Shown piece by piece: positions 9,752-21,682 of a DNA stretch of 64,000 nt. The stretch's first letter is position 1, and every line of letters begins with the position of its first letter. The notes below the pieces were generated by a model, which did no database searches, was not told the DNA's origin, and was given only the letters and a program-made list of their open reading frames with translations. The stretch is from Litsea cubeba. Its lineage: Eukaryota; Streptophyta; Magnoliopsida; Laurales; Lauraceae. Location of the stretch: NCBI GenBank assembly GCA_012931725.1, contig CM022953.1:25929710-25993709 (forward strand), in the 5' to 3' direction. The position numbers and the translations under genes were made by a program.

Positions 9752-10901
9752 TTAAAAATAGAATTTTTTCAGATTTGCAATGTTCCATGGCCTTGCCAGA
9801 GCTTTTCCTTCCAATTTTTCCAAATGATAAGCTCCTGTTCCTTCGACCGAAGTGACTCTGTATGGACCTTCCCAGTTTGGTCCAAGTTTTCCATGGCTGG
9901 GATCTTTTGTATTTGGAAGTACCTTTCTCAGAACTAGGTCGCCAACCTTGAATGTTTGTGTTCAAACCTTCTTCTTATAACTTCGAGCTAACCTCTGCTG
10001 GTAGGCTGCTAATTTGATCAAGGATCGATCCCTCAGCTCTTTAATCATATCCAGCTGCTTGGCAACCCTCCCTTTGTTGTGTTCATGATCATAGGCCTCT
10101 GTCCTCATGGTCGGCAATCCAATTTCTAAGGGAATGACAGCTTCCATTCCATATACAAGGGAAAAAGGAGTTTCTTCCGTTGATCTTCTTGGAGTTGTTC
10201 TATATGCCCATAAGACACTGGGGAGTTCATTCACCCATCCTCTTTTTGCTTCGTCCAACCTCCTTTTAATCCCATCCAATAAAATTTTATTGGAACTTTC
10301 TGCTTGGCCATTACTTTGTGGATAAACTGGGGTTGAGAAATGATGTCTAATACCATATTTTTCACACAGGCTTCTGAATACTTTCCCTTCAAATTGTTTC
10401 CCATTATCTGTCACCAATGCTTTTGGTATGCCAAATCTAGTGATGATATTTCTCCATACGAATTGCTTGGCGTCGCTTTCTCGAATATGAACAAGGGGTT
10501 CGGCTTCTATCCATTTAGTAAAATAATCAGTAGCAACAATTAAAAATTGATGATTACCTGCTGATCTTGGCATAGGTCCAACTATATCAATTCACCATTT
10601 ATCGAATGGCCACGGGCTTATAATCGAGTTCAGCAGCTTGGCTGGCTGATGAATATCTTTTTCGAAGCGTTGATATTTCTCACATTTTTGTACAAATTTG
10701 AGAGCGTCCTTTTGCATATAGGGCCACCAGTATCCTTGTGACATTGCTCTATGTGCCAAGCTTCTTCCGCCGATGTGTCCACCGTAGGATCCTTCATGAA
10801 TCTCCCATAACAAATCTTCTACCTTGGTCGGACTTACACATTATAAGTATGGTCCCGAGTAAAATCGTCTATACAATTGACCTTCTGGCGATATCCAAAA
10901 C
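9752..10901 (-). pseudogene. Tat element integrase (zinc-binding, catalytic and C-terminal parts)
   Basis: Read leftwards from 10901, the N-terminal HHCC zinc-binding part is at 10592-10813 (EIHEGSYGGHIGGRSLAHRA, then CEKYQRFEKD; the second Cys of CxxC is Tyr/Gln here). The catalytic core is at 9962-10573 with the acidic residues in ATDYFTKWIEAEP and VTDNGKQFEG and the glutamate in NGQAESSNK. A conserved Tat stretch ETPFSLVYGMEAVIPLEI follows. The C-terminal part continues in another frame to a stop at 9752-9754. Stops near 10590 and 10830 and the frameshift near 9962 show it is inactive. Confidence 0.85.
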
Positions 10902-10902
10902 T

Positions 10903-10921
10903 GTAAGGTCTGTGACCTTAC
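10903..10921. repeat. hairpin at the tip of the solo LTR
   Basis: GTAAGGTC, a 3-base TGT centre, then GACCTTAC: a perfect 8-bp inverted repeat starting one base inside the LTR end. Confidence 0.8.
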
Positions 10922-11470
10922 TGGGTCAGTTGGGCCCAATAACCCGGCCGTTGACCCGTTTAATTTATTATTATTTTATTTAATTGCATTTTAGATATTC
11001 AAGTGGGTTTAGCACATGAGCGAGTTTCTTTTAGCATTAGAATAGTATCTGTGTAGTTTCGTTCGATTCCGAGTTCGTTTGATCATAGCAGGGGGGTAGT
11101 TTGCAATTTAGGGAAAATTGAGTGTTTTTCTAAAATATTCCAAACGCCTTGATTTTTGGGTTCGTTGGAAAGGTCTCGTCGTTCTGATGATTTTTATCTC
11201 TTGACTCATCGCGATCCGGCGATCAGAAACCATTCAAGTGGTCCATTCTTTCACTGGACCCACTTAAAGGACGATTTGGTCTTTTCCTCTTAATCCTCTT
11301 CTTAAACGAGTTTGCCCTAATCTTCTTCTCTTTTCTCTGCAAACGAAAAAGATAACCAGCAGCCCATCTTGTTCTTCTTCCTTTCTCAAGCCCGGAACCC
11401 TAGCCTAGAAGACCCCGTTTGGAGATCCGATCCGTTAATCATCTTCCCCTCGATCTCCTCTTGCTTCCGC

Positions 11471-11480
11471 TGTAAGTTTG
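11471..11480 (+). other. splice-donor-like site after leader-like sequence in the solo LTR
   Basis: A pyrimidine-rich stretch from about 11290 to 11470 looks like a plant 5' untranslated exon and ends CTTCCGCT followed by GTAAGT, with a second donor-like GTAAGC about 8 bases on. It lies about 570 bp into the LTR. Splicing is inferred only. Confidence 0.35.
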
Positions 11481-11999
11481 GTAAGCATTCTCTCACCTTC
11501 ATCTTTTTTCAATCATATGCCTTTTGGTTAGATTTAGGCCCGATCTTGATTCTTTTTCTTTCTTTCTTCTCCTTTGCATTCTAGGTGGTAATTGTACGGG
11601 TTAGATTGTGACTTTGAGAGTAGAAAAGTTTCTCCTCAAATTTCACCATTTTCCAATCTTCGTCTTGGTTGAGGCAAGTAGATTTACAATGCATAATATA
11701 GCATATGTATTGTTCCTTTATTGATTTGCAATGGTTTCTTGATAGATTTCCCGTTAATTCCAAGCCTTTCTGATTATTAATTGAATTTATATGTTAGGTT
11801 AGGTTTTGGATAAATTGATGATATTAGGTTGATAGAATTTGTTTATTTGGATTTAATGAAATTGAATGGATGTATTGGATGTCATGTGATTGATGGATTG
11901 CATGGGGAGCAAGGAGGCTCAGATTTCTACAGGTTTGGTCTTGGAATGACCGGAGGAAAAAGGGAGCAGAAACCCAAATTCGGGCTTCAGGTTCGTTGT

Positions 12000-12238
12000 C
12001 CGATCGATCGGTCGCACAGTGCGATCGATCGGACAGTGAACAGTCCCTAAATTAACTGTGGGCGATCACAGTCCGATCGATCGGCACACAGTCCGATCGA
12101 TCGGTCTGTGAAAACTCTCAGTTAACTGGGAGGTGCCCAGTGCTGATCGATCGGTCACACAGTCCGATCGATCGGACTGTGCACTCACTGAGAGGTGTTC
12201 AGTGCCGATCGATCGCACCTTCGGTCCTATCGATCGGA
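12000..12238. repeat. cluster of CCGATCGATCGG palindromes in the solo LTR
   Basis: Eight exact or near copies of the 12-bp palindrome start at about 12000, 12021, 12073, 12093, 12142, 12163, 12205 and 12228. They occur as pairs joined by CACACAGT-like linkers, in roughly three 70-90 bp modules separated by GTTAACTG or CACTGAGAGG phrases. The cluster lies 1.1-1.3 kb from the LTR 5' end. Confidence 0.9.
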
Positions 12239-13493
12239 GGGTGCATGGTCACTGAAACTTCAAAGGCTTGTAACTTTCAATCCGCCCGTTGGATTTTCAC
12301 ATATAATATACCTTGGAAAGCTCTTGAGATAGAGAATCCAATGGTTCTGGTTTCATCACGATCGGAGGTCGGGAAGTGATGTAACCATGTGAATTAATGA
12401 TTTGTCTCTTGTAATTGGAGAAAGAGACTGTTTAACCTAGGTTCGGGACTTAGATGCTGGAAACCATTAACTTACTATCACATGACCATACATGGGTTTG
12501 AAATTGAATCACGTGCTTGGTGTGAATTCGATGGGTTGTCTAGGTATTCGTGTATTATACGTAGTGTAACCGAATGCACAAGGAGTTGAATTTAATGATG
12601 CTCAACATGATTGTACACCAAGGAATTATCTTAAGAGCATCATTGATCCAATTTCCTCATGTACTCCGTTAGAACACGTTGAATACAGGGATGACACCAC
12701 TTACTTAGGATTGGATTGTAATTCCTCCTTGACTTGTGATTTGTATCCGTTGATAACTTTCCTTGTACACTCTCTTGACATAAAACACGTAATCATTTAT
12801 GAAACATAAATTCTTATAGAATTTAAGACTTGGACCTGACTTAGAGTGTATCTTAGGAAACCGTGTCTTGTTGATGAACATGACTGGCTAGTATGAAGGG
12901 GATTATCATGTGACTTGCCTTGTATTGTTTTTGAGAAGATAATCCCTGGGATCTTGTCTTGTACTTGGAACTAGCCAGACTTGCTTGTCTTGTTGTCCTT
13001 GTGTCAGAACCACTTTATTATTGTTGCATATCATGGCCATCTGCAGTTTGGGATTTAATGACGAATCGGTTACTCCGGTTGTCGGGATGGGCAGTCGGCG
13101 TAGGACGGCGTCCATGGCGTTGAATAGCTGGGAGCGGGCTAGGACCGTGCTGCTATTTCCAGGACGGGGAGCTAGGATCCCACTGGAGCCGGACTATGGT
13201 ATCAGTAGTCCAAGGGGATTGTTACTGGTACCCCGAGAGGTGGCTTTGGACATCCTCGGAGTCTCCCTCTTGCTTGTCTTGTTTTGCATTTGCATGGATA
13301 GTGGTTATTGTTAGATGGTTGCTAGGATTCTTGTTATTGTTTCTATATATTAATCTCGCTTTATGCCTAGCCTTGCATTCTTGTATTCATATGATCTTAC
13401 CTGTCATTATTCTATATTTGATGCATGTCATGTTTATCATGCTTTGTATATCTATTGCTCAACATGTCGTTGACTTTGTTTCTTGGTGTGCAG

Positions 13494-13579
13494 ACACATC
13501 AGGTGAGTACTATTACGAGGTGCAGGCTGGTGAGGAGATCCCAGAGGATCTCCAACCAACTGAGGAGGCACGAGAGTGA
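13494..13579 (+). other. exon-like short acidic open frame near the 3' end of the solo LTR
   Basis: A T-rich tract ends TTGGTGTGCAG (acceptor-like, ending 13493). It is followed by 2 nt and a 27-codon open frame to TGA at 13577-13579, encoding an acidic peptide (GEYYYEVQAGEEIPEDLQPT within it). The acceptor-to-stop length (86 nt) and phase equal those in the LTR at 19958-22423, and the phase equals that in the LTR at 26661-29215. Confidence 0.4.
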
Positions 13580-13988
13580 CGTGCCGATGACGTAGAGTAG
13601 CGTCATCATATCCTGGCACGAGAGAGATACACTGGGTTTCATTAGATTATTCCTTATTCATTTATTTCTCTCGTTGAAACTTTATATTGACTTCTGTTCT
13701 TTTATTGGCCTTATTTCTGGGATGGCCAATGTAATAAATAACTTAACTTCTAGTTTGTTTACTTTTCTTGCAAACTTTAAATTAATGAGAAATTATTAAT
13801 CATTGTTTGAGATTCCATATGCCTAGAGTTCTACGAACTCAATGTCTATTGCATTAAAAGAGGTTTGAAATATTAAATCCTCACCGCGGACTACGATCCG
13901 TGGGCCCGAAGGACAAAATTTTTAATTAGTCCTAAAATTCACTCTTCGGATCCGGTTATTTCTTTAATCGGGTTCGGGGGACGTGACG

Positions 13989-14640
13989 AAAACCTAGTAG
14001 CTTTTCTCCTGATTTTGTAGCTTTCCTTCCTATCTTCTGGGAGTGATCCGTTCTTCAGATATTCAGCTATTGATGTTATCCAATTTCGGCCTTCCGATTC
14101 CTGTTCAACATACATGATCTGTTGGATTCCTATGCTTGGTGTTAATTGGAAATCAACGAGGATTTCTCTCCTTAGCTCGGATTTTATAGCCATTGCTAGG
14201 CTAGCTAACCTGTAAGCATGTGAATTCTCTTCTCGACCAATCTGCTTGATTTTGACGTCGCCGATCTGCTGGATAAGGCGTTGTGCTTCTCCGACATGCA
14301 ACCATCCGATCATCACGAGCTGCGTATTCTCCATTTAGTTGATTGGCAACTAGTTGGGAATCGCAGTGAATTATGAGCTTTGTAATTCCAAGGTCTTTTG
14401 CAGCTCGGAGTCCTGACAAGAGGGCTTCATATTCTGCCTCATTATTTGATGCAGCAAAGCCAAGGGTCACAGCCCTTTCAATAGCTGCTCCTTCTGGCGT
14501 GATAAATACCATGCCAGCTCATGAACCTCTGGAATTAGATGCACCATCAACATACAACAACCAACTCTCATTAACTTCCAAGCTGGCTTCTTTTTGCTTC
14601 AATTCGTCTTTATGAGTAAATTCGGCAATGAATTCTGCTA
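13989..14640 (-). pseudogene. Tat element second RNase H domain (archaeal type)
   Basis: The frame 14201-14512 reads GAAIERAVTLGFAASNNEAE, then YEALLSGLRAAKDLGI, with the RNase H glutamate in NNEAEY and the aspartate in IHCDSQL. A second frame (13989-14334) continues with the tether toward integrase and is cut by the solo LTR at 13988. The two frames overlap out of register, so a frameshift near 14250-14330 is present. Duplicate RNase H domains of this type mark Tat elements. Confidence 0.8.
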
Positions 14641-14644
14641 CTAT

Positions 14645-16021
14645 CTATCCTTTTATGGCATTTCTTGGAGCTATCTTTATATCATGCTCGCCAAGCTCTA
14701 TTGCCCATTTGACCATACGTCCTGACAGGTCGGCTTTCTGCAAGATGGCTTTAAATGGATGTTCAGTCAGGACCTTAATTGTATGAGCTTGGAAGTAATG
14801 TCTGAGCTTCCGTGCTGCGCTCACCAATGCTAAGGCGAGCTTTTCCAGAGGTAAATATCTTGTTTCAGCATCTAACAAGGTTTTGCTGATAAAATATACA
14901 GGCAAGTGCTGCTTTCCTTGATCTCTCATCAAGGTTGCGCTGACTGCTTGCTCAGATACTGCCAGATATAGAATCAGTTCTTCTCCTGGACTTGGAATAG
15001 AGAGCACAGGTGGGGAGCTCAGATACTGCTTGATATGTGCTAGGGCCTTATCACATTGCTCGTCCCATATGTTATCTGCTTTTTTCTTGAGGGCGAGGAA
15101 CATTGGTCGGCATTTATCCGAGCTTTTTAATAAAAAGCGATTTAAGGCTGCAAGCATACCTGTCAACCTCTGTACCTCCTTTCTTGAGCTTGGTCAGTCG
15201 ATGTTCTGAACGGCTTGGATTTGGTCGGGGTTGGCCTCGATTCCTCTCTGAGTTACAATGTAACCTAGGAATTTTCCCGAGCTAACACCAAATGAACATT
15301 TTGAAGCATTTAACCTGAGTTTGTATCTTCGAAGAATCTTGAAGACCGAGCTCAAATCTTGCTCATGTGTAATTCTTTTTTCGCTCTTGACTACCATGTC
15401 ATCAACGTAAGCTTCTACCGTTTTTCTGATCAAGTCTTGAAATATTTTAGCTATCAACCTCTGGTATGTGGCCCCCACATTCTTGAGGCCAAATGGCACT
15501 CTTTTATAACAATATGTGCCTTTTGGAGTTATGAATGCTGTCTTTTATTGGTCGGCCTCTTCCATTGCAATCTGATGATATCCTCGATATGCATCTAAGA
15601 AGCTCATTCGTTCATGTCCAGCTGTAGAATCGACAAGCTGGTCAATTTTTGGTAACGGGAAGCTATCTTTCGGACAAGCTTTATTCAGATTGGTGAAGTC
15701 TACACATACTCTCCATTTTTTATCTTTCTTTGGCACAACGACCGTGTTAGACAACCATTCTGGATAATGGACTTCTCAGATTGCATCTGCCTCCAATAAC
15801 TTGTCAACTTCTTCACAGACTGCTGTTCAGCGCTCTGGCACGAGCTTTCTCTGTTTTTGCATTACTGGCTTTGCGCTTGGATCTGCTCCTAGTTTATGGC
15901 TAATAACTGTCGGGTCGACCCCACGCATTTCGTATGGAGTCCAAGAAAAAATATCTGAGTGTTGATTAAGAAACTGGATCAGATTCTTATATTTTTCTTC
16001 AGATAGTGACGTGCCAATCAT
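14645..16021 (-). pseudogene. Tat element reverse transcriptase and RNase H
   Basis: Read leftwards, the protease/RT linker is at 15827-16021 (DIFSWTPYEMRGVDPTVISH). RT fingers are at 15545-15754 (WRVCVDFTNLNKACPKDSFP, FLDAYRGYHQI). The palm with the catalytic YVDD box (AYVDDMVVKS) and MPFGLKNVGATYQR are at 15194-15499. Connection and first RNase H are at 14645-15166 (PPVLSIPSPGEELILYLAVS, LARKL-like region, TEHPFKAILQ). At least three in-frame stops separate these pieces (near 15824, 15542 and 15191). The active-site residues are visible but the frame is closed. Confidence 0.9.
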
Positions 16022-16135
16022 CCAATATCTGTCTACATTCCTCCCATGTACCGCGATTTTTTTTAGCTCTTTTACTGCCGGGGTGTTCAGGTCGGAAAAT
16101 AATTTATCAGCCTTGATCCGACCTGAAGTTGATTG

Positions 16136-16564
16136 CTATTTAAGATCGGTACTCTTGCTTGGACCAGTACCTACATCATCCATATTTCTCGCTTTTCCTT
16201 TTATTGCTGTGATCAGACAACTTCTAAAGATAGCTTGGTCTCCCTTGATCTCCATGATTCCCTTCTGTGTTGGGAAACGTAACCTTTGATGGAAGGTCGA
16301 TGGTACTGCTCTCATACGATGAATCCATGTTCGTCCCATGATGGCGTTATATGGGGATGGCACATCCACCACTAGGAATTTTACATCTAGATGAATATGA
16401 CCTGCTCCCACCTGAATCGTTAAAACTCCAAGAGGATGTGCTGCCTGGCCACTGAATCCGAACAAAGGAATTGAAGTCGGCTTTAGGTCTGAATGTTTTA
16501 GACCGAGCTTTTGAAATAGTTCGGCGTACATTATCTCTGAGGAGCTTCCAGGATCGATGAACAT
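16136..16564 (-). pseudogene. Tat element aspartic protease
   Basis: The frame starts at the active-site motif FIDPGSSSEIMYAELFQKLG (DxGSS; the Thr/Ser-Gly form of LTR-element proteases). Further on it has PYNAIMGRTWIH, a conserved Tat protease/RT linker. A stop just upstream (16565-16567) separates it from the preceding frame 16568-16891, which carries the gag-pol linker. Confidence 0.8.
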
Positions 16565-16567
16565 TCT

Positions 16568-18611
16568 TCAGACATCAAACTCTTGTATGCGAAGAGTGAA
16601 TACGAGGGCATCATTATGGGGCTGAACCACATCTCGCAGGTCTTCCTCAGAGAAAGAAATCTCCGTCTTGCTATGGCCAGTTTTGCTGACCAATCTTGGT
16701 CCGATATCTACTTGGTATACTTCCTTCAAATGTGCAACCATCTTTCTTTGTACTCGGACAGATTGGGTTGTGACTTCTGTTGGATTTATTGCCCCATGCA
16801 CCACATCTATTACTCCCACAGGTCGTTCATCATCTGCAGTTTTCTTGAAATCTTTCCGATCTGAGCCCTCTCTACTTTTCTTTGAGTTCATCTCTTCTAC
16901 ATATTATTTTAGATGACCATCTCTGACGAGGTCTTCTAAATGTTGTTTGAGCATCCGATAATTTTCTGTCAAATGACCATTTTCCCGATGATAGGAGCAC
17001 CACAAGTTAGGATTTCGGCGTCTGGGGTCGCTGATCATCTTCGGAGGTCTTTTGAAAAATGGCTTATCTTTTATTTGAGTGAGGATTCTATATATGGGAT
17101 CATTGAAGATCGTATATATTCCCTCGTAGGCTGCTTTCGTGGGTTCGGTACGCCCCATCCTCCTATCAGCCACTTCTTCGAACTCTCTTCGTCTCTTCCT
17201 TCTGGATCCTTCATCTGTTGCTCGTACTGTCCTTGATTCAGGTGCTCCCATATCTTCTTCGAGCTTCACGAACTCTTCGATTCTTTTCATCAGATCTCTT
17301 TGTGTGATCGGGGATCTCTTAGTTAATGATTGGCGGAGCTTGCTTTCTTTCGACAGTCCCAATTTAAAGGTGGCCACTGCTACCTGTTCATTGCTTCCAT
17401 CTACTTCATTATATATGCGCCAATAACGAGCACTATACTCCTTCAAGCTTTCTGAATTATCTTCCTTGAGAGACAGCAATGCTCCAACATCTTTTGGCTG
17501 TTTAGAATTCGTGACAAAACGGGTGACGAAAGATGCTGCGAGCTCCCGAAAGCTATGTATTGATCTCGGTTTAAGATGTGAGAACCATTTTAATGCCAGA
17601 TCTCCCAAACTTGAGGGAAAGACTCTGCACATTAACGATTCATTCCCAATCCAAAGTGCCATGGAATGTAGGAAATGCTGGACATGGTCGGCAGGATCTG
17701 AGGTTCCATCATAGATTTTTTAGCTTGGGAGTTGAGAATCGCCGAGGTGGATCCGTTCTCTCTATCTCCTTCGAAAATGGAGATATGAAGCTCTGCGTGT
17801 CCAAATATCTTATTTGGAATATGGTTTCTTGATGGGGTCTCTGATTTGCCAAAGCTTTCTCGATTAGCTCTTGTACGTCTTTCTCGCCAAGTGCCTGTGA
17901 GGCTATCTTTTCCTTCTTTGGTGCAGTTTTCTCCATATCCCGTGTCCTATATTCAGATTTCTCATTTCTTCGTGGCAAAGAACTTGAAGTCCTGCTCCCT
18001 TCATCTCTTGCTCCATGCTTTGGTCCGATTTGATGAGATTTTAGCTCAGAGAGATGACTCTTGGGTTTTCGCACATCGGTACTTCCTCGGCGCTCTGAGT
18101 TTCTAATTTTATGAGCAATTTCTGAATTTACTTGATGGTTTTCCGTGCTCTGAGGTCGTCTCTAGGCCTCCTTTACTGCCTCTAATTCCAATAGCAGACA
18201 GTTAATTTTCTCCTTCTGCTACTTCATTCCCTGTGTCAGGTCCCGAACAGCTTCTTTACAAGATTGTTCCAGGCGAACAAGCGCATTCCGCGATGGTACT
18301 GTAGCTTGGTGTATGTGGCTCTGCTTCTGATGGCCACTTTTTTGCAATTTATCCACAGATGGTGAATTAACAGCAAGGTTTGGTTTCACGCAATGTACTT
18401 CCGATTGGATCCGTCCCTTTTTGCCTAGAATAGGATCAGTCTGTTCACTATCCGTAAATGGGACATATTCATCATCCTGCCCACCAGGTTGGTTGATTAC
18501 AAGATCTTTTCCGTGGCGCTTTTGTTGGTCCTTAATCTGAGTTGCATCTATTTGAGATGGAGAGTGCCCAGATTGATGCTGTGATCCCAGAACATGCTCT
18601 TGATCTGCCAT
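16568..18611 (-). pseudogene. Tat element gag region
   Basis: The start codon (18609-18611) lies 66 bp inside the 5' LTR edge. Frames 18219-18611, 17709-18074 and 16904-17662 are successive gag pieces. The last contains the retrotransposon gag core (LALKWFSHLKPRSIHSFREL, FVTNSKQPKDVGALLSLKED, SLKEYSARYWRIYNEVD) and a CxxH-like knuckle (LWCSYHRENGHLTENYRMLK). 16568-16891 continues into the protease linker. Stops and frameshifts near 18210, 17700 and 16900 break it. Confidence 0.85.
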
Positions 18612-18656
18612 AGTTTCTCAGTTAGAAGAAACGTCAGTGGATGATTTTCTCCTCCG

Positions 18657-18676
18657 TTTCCCACAAACGGCGCCAA
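18657..18676 (-). other. primer binding site of the Tat element
   Basis: On the minus strand TTGGCGCCGTTTGTGGG follows one base after the 5' LTR end. TGGCGCCGTT is the usual primer site type of Tat/Athila elements. I do not assign the tRNA with certainty. Confidence 0.75.
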
Positions 18677-18677
18677 T

Positions 18678-19216
18678 TGTAGATGCTAAAATTTTGGTTG
18701 GTTGACTGACGAGCTGAATAGCACTGCTCGGCGATGAATAGTCGAGTAATGTCTTTGATTTGAGATGAGAATTCCAGTATCTACAATAAAAGAATCGTCA
18801 GAAGAACTTGATCGGATGTTCCGATCGAGTACTCTCCGATGATAAAGTCAGTGAGATTTTCATTGTTATAAAATGATTGTCTCTTTTGTTTTTCCTCTGT
18901 TTTTTCATACCTCTTTTCTGATCTTCATTTCTCTTTTTATATTATTGTCCTGGTCTTTTCCCCTTCTTTCCTTACGTTCTTCTTCTTTATTCTCCATGAT
19001 TTCTTTTCTTTATTTCTTCAAACTGAAACCCCCATGAGGCTCCTATTGTGTGCTGCTTGAATCCATTGATTTGCTCTTGTAATTGCTGCTCTTTAATAAT
19101 GTATAACTGTCATGTGACCAGTTTCTGAATATTCATTGGACCTGGATAGAGGTCCGGGTCAGGTCGGCCTTGATTTCGGCTCGACCCGAGGATAAATTCG
19201 AATTTCTCCCTCCGCA
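18678..19216 (-). repeat. 5' LTR of the Tat element
   Basis: Pairs with 6210-6747 over its whole length and is followed by the right target duplication GCTAC at 19217-19221. Confidence 0.92.
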
Positions 19217-19221
19217 GCTAC

Positions 19222-19952
19222 CATACTGCAGCGCTGCATCATAATATGTGCTCAACATCTGGCATATGCAAGTGGATAAGGCCCACCCTTTAAGAAATCC
19301 AATCCATTCATTGGTTCTAACATCCACTGTGGGATATACTTATCAAATATTATTCAAATCAACAATATGCACACCGTTGGATTAACTAAATGCTGAATGC
19401 ATGATTCAACTTTATTAACTTTCTTTCTCTTTCCTTATGAAAATAGAAGTTGGGCACATATTTAAAATCAACAGGTCAATCTAACGGTAGGCCCCACGAC
19501 ATAGAAGTTGGGCACATATTTAAAATCAACAGGTCAATCTTACGGTAGGCCCCACGACATACACTTTGGAGTTATATCGGCAAAAAATAGGATGTGTATA
19601 AAAGACGATGGACGGATTTGATTTTTTAAAGGTGGCCACCCACTTGCGTATACCAGGTGCTCCATCATACTAGGTATCCCCACCTACTTGCATATATCAG
19701 GTAGCTTTGCCTGGGATCGACATGTTACCATTTCTACAAATTTGTGCACTCTTGCCCTCTACCATTTCCTGCACCAAGAAGGCATTTATTATGTGCGAAA
19801 CTATTGGCTGTTCCCAAGCATGTTTGAAGGACACCAGGATGACCTTGCTCAGATTTGCTGGGATACAGCTAATGTGCAATATCTGGGCCATTCATCGGAT
19901 GGGCGTACCCTTAATTATAAATTTGTAATGGTCACATTCAAAATTGAGGTAG
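19222..19952. other. host flank between Tat element and next solo LTR
   Basis: Continues the sequence interrupted at 6209. It holds a recent 58-bp tandem duplication (19443-19558) and two copies of a CACTTGCRTATAYCAGGT phrase near 19642 and 19686. Phrases such as GTAGGCCCCACGACAT and ACGATGGACGGATTTG look like MITE text, but no termini were found. The open frame 19688-19981 has no family match and runs into the LTR. Confidence 0.5.
19443..19558. repeat. 58-bp tandem duplication, two nearly identical copies
   Basis: 19443-19500 and 19501-19558 both read ATAGAAGTTGGGCACATATT through GTAGGCCCCACGAC, with one A/T difference. The near identity suggests a recent event. Confidence 0.92.
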
Positions 19953-20160
19953 CTGAGTGTCACGACCCGAACCCGAGATAAAAATTTAAATCGAGTTAAA
20001 TCCCGAATCGCGACCATATTTACTCCCATGAAATTTACTCATAAAAATTCACAAGGGATACCAAATCATACATTATGCGGAATGTAAACAAAATTTATTT
20101 ACATTATGAACAATAAACATTGTTTAACAGTTCTCATATCATTATTACTCTACTTTATTC

Positions 20161-20246
20161 TCACTCAATTAGTCCTTCGGGGGAAACATTATTAATTGTT
20201 TCCACTAGTGCTGTGACCTCTGAAGAACCGGCAATGACAGTTGTGC
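20161..20246 (-). other. exon-like short open frame near the 3' end of the second solo LTR
   Basis: On the minus strand TTGATGACATTACAG (acceptor-like, ending at 20247) is followed by 2 nt and an open frame to TGA at 20161-20163, total 86 nt. Length and phase equal those at 13494-13579, although the peptide differs. Confidence 0.35.
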
Positions 20247-21174
20247 CTGTAATGTCATCAATAACATTGTGAATTCAACAATTCAGCAATGTATAAACAG
20301 ATATATGATTGCATATGCTAATCATAATTCCAATATGTCTACTTCATCATTAGACTTAAACAAATAAACATTATCAATTTGTCTAATTCAATGTTAGACT
20401 AAAACAAGTAACATTTTTAATGTCAGTAACAATCTTTACAATTTATAAATCAGTTCCACATCTTTCTCAAAAGGAAGGATTACCATCTTCCTAAACAGGA
20501 AGGATTACGTAACCAGTAACAATGTGAGTCTATATAATTTGGCAGACTACTATAGCATTTCCAAATCAAATTATATCTCCCTAAAAAGGAAGAATTGACT
20601 ATATTGGCACAGGACTGAATAGCGCATCATTCACGACTCAGCCCTCAAGGACTTATCAAATAAGTGGTATCTACTCAGTGTCTTGTACAGAGATCACTGG
20701 TCTCACCACGGAGATCCGCACGAATCCTAAATAATCTGCTCCAGCCAGATACAGAAATCACTATGTAGTGCCAGACTCAATGTATAATACAAGTCATTTC
20801 ATTTAATCACAATGAACGGATATAACTCAATAAACAATCCTTTCAGGATTCTTTTCAACATACAAGTCAATAATTACCCTATCTGGGTTTAATTCACCAT
20901 ATAATATCACTTAAGACAATAACGAATATATTCTATATTCTTAACGCTCAAATTCATTTACTTTCAATTAAACAATACCATCCAATTGGGTATAATCCTC
21001 AGTTATTAAATGTACTTGTGTTATTCTCGATGAACATCACAGTTATATAAAATTTGTACATTAAAGTCCCCTTAATTAACACCTATGAAGGTATAAATAG
21101 TACGAACAGCCTTGATTAAACCAATAGACTTTATTTCTTCAAATTCAGAAATTAATTCTAAAAAATTACCCATT

Positions 21175-21432
21175 GTCGGTCAGCTCGTCGGTTAACCGAC
21201 ACTTGTCGATTAGGCTATCGGTTGCTCATCGGTTCAAAATCCAGAGAGTATATAAATCTTCTAAATTTCATAATACACAGTACTTGGTTGACCTGTCGGT
21301 CAACCGAAGTCCTTTTGTCGGCTGACCGAACAAAGTTCGGTCAGGTCTCGGTTCCAAAACCAGAGACATATTTTTCCTCTATTTTGCATTGTCGGTCAGG
21401 TCGTCGGTCAGCTTGTCGGCTGACCGACACTA
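21175..21432. repeat. cluster of TCGGTTAACCGA-like palindromes in the second solo LTR
   Basis: About a dozen GTCGGT/ACCGAC half-sites form palindromes such as TCGGTTAACCGA and TCGGCTGACCGA. They fall in roughly three 90-110 bp modules, each followed by GGTTCCAAAACCAGAGA-like text. Read on the minus strand the cluster is 1.0-1.25 kb from the LTR 5' end. Confidence 0.85.
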
Positions 21433-21682
21433 TCCAGAATTTTCTACAGAATTCGTTTCCAAATTCTGTTTCTATCCCAACCAATTACAATCCTACATAA
21501 AATTATGGAACCTCCTGTTCCCTTCCTAAAACACCATTCAAACACAAATATAACACTTCTATTTCATTTCATTTATTCAAATTAATAACATTTCCATCAT
21601 GAAATGGGTTCAAAGACATAATTCTCACAACATGGAAAGGAAATTATAGGAATTAACATACGAAGCATAAAGAACCATATAT

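Larger units (their letters stand above)
10902..13988 (+). mobile_element. solo LTR of a chromovirus-type (Tekay-like) Ty3/gypsy element, nested in the Tat element
   Basis: It begins TGTAAGGTC and ends GGGGGACGTGACG (expected CA replaced by CG). It is flanked by the 5-bp duplication AAAAC at 10897-10901 and 13989-13993. Deleting it and one copy of the duplication brings the Tat pol frame back into register across the junction, which fixes both edges. No internal coding region or second LTR is present, so it is a solo LTR of 3087 bp left by recombination. Lineage is inferred from the end sequence (a GGGTTCGGG...GTGAC terminus like the LTR at 19958-22423) and the shared internal layout. Open frames inside are not protein genes, apart from the short exon-like frame noted separately. 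Confidence 0.85.
6210..19216 (-). mobile_element. full-length Ty3/gypsy LTR retrotransposon, Tat lineage, minus orientation
   Basis: Two LTRs of 538-539 bp (6210-6747 and 18678-19216) start TGTAGATGCT and end CA. They are flanked by a perfect 5-bp duplication GCTAC (6205-6209, 19217-19221). Read on the minus strand the order is gag, protease, reverse transcriptase, RNase H, a second (archaeal-type) RNase H, and integrase. The second RNase H and the antisense gene 3' of integrase are hallmarks of the Tat group. A solo LTR (10902-13988) cuts pol between the second RNase H and integrase. The LTRs differ at roughly 3% of positions by eye. Many stops and frameshifts make the sense polyprotein dead. 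Confidence 0.93.

Noticed and set aside
12000..12240. Open frames reading repeated DRSHSPIDRT text
   Set aside because: They are translations of the CCGATCGATCGG palindrome array in a solo LTR, not a repeat protein.
19688..19981. 97-codon plus-strand frame
   Set aside because: It runs across the edge of a solo LTR and matches nothing recognised.
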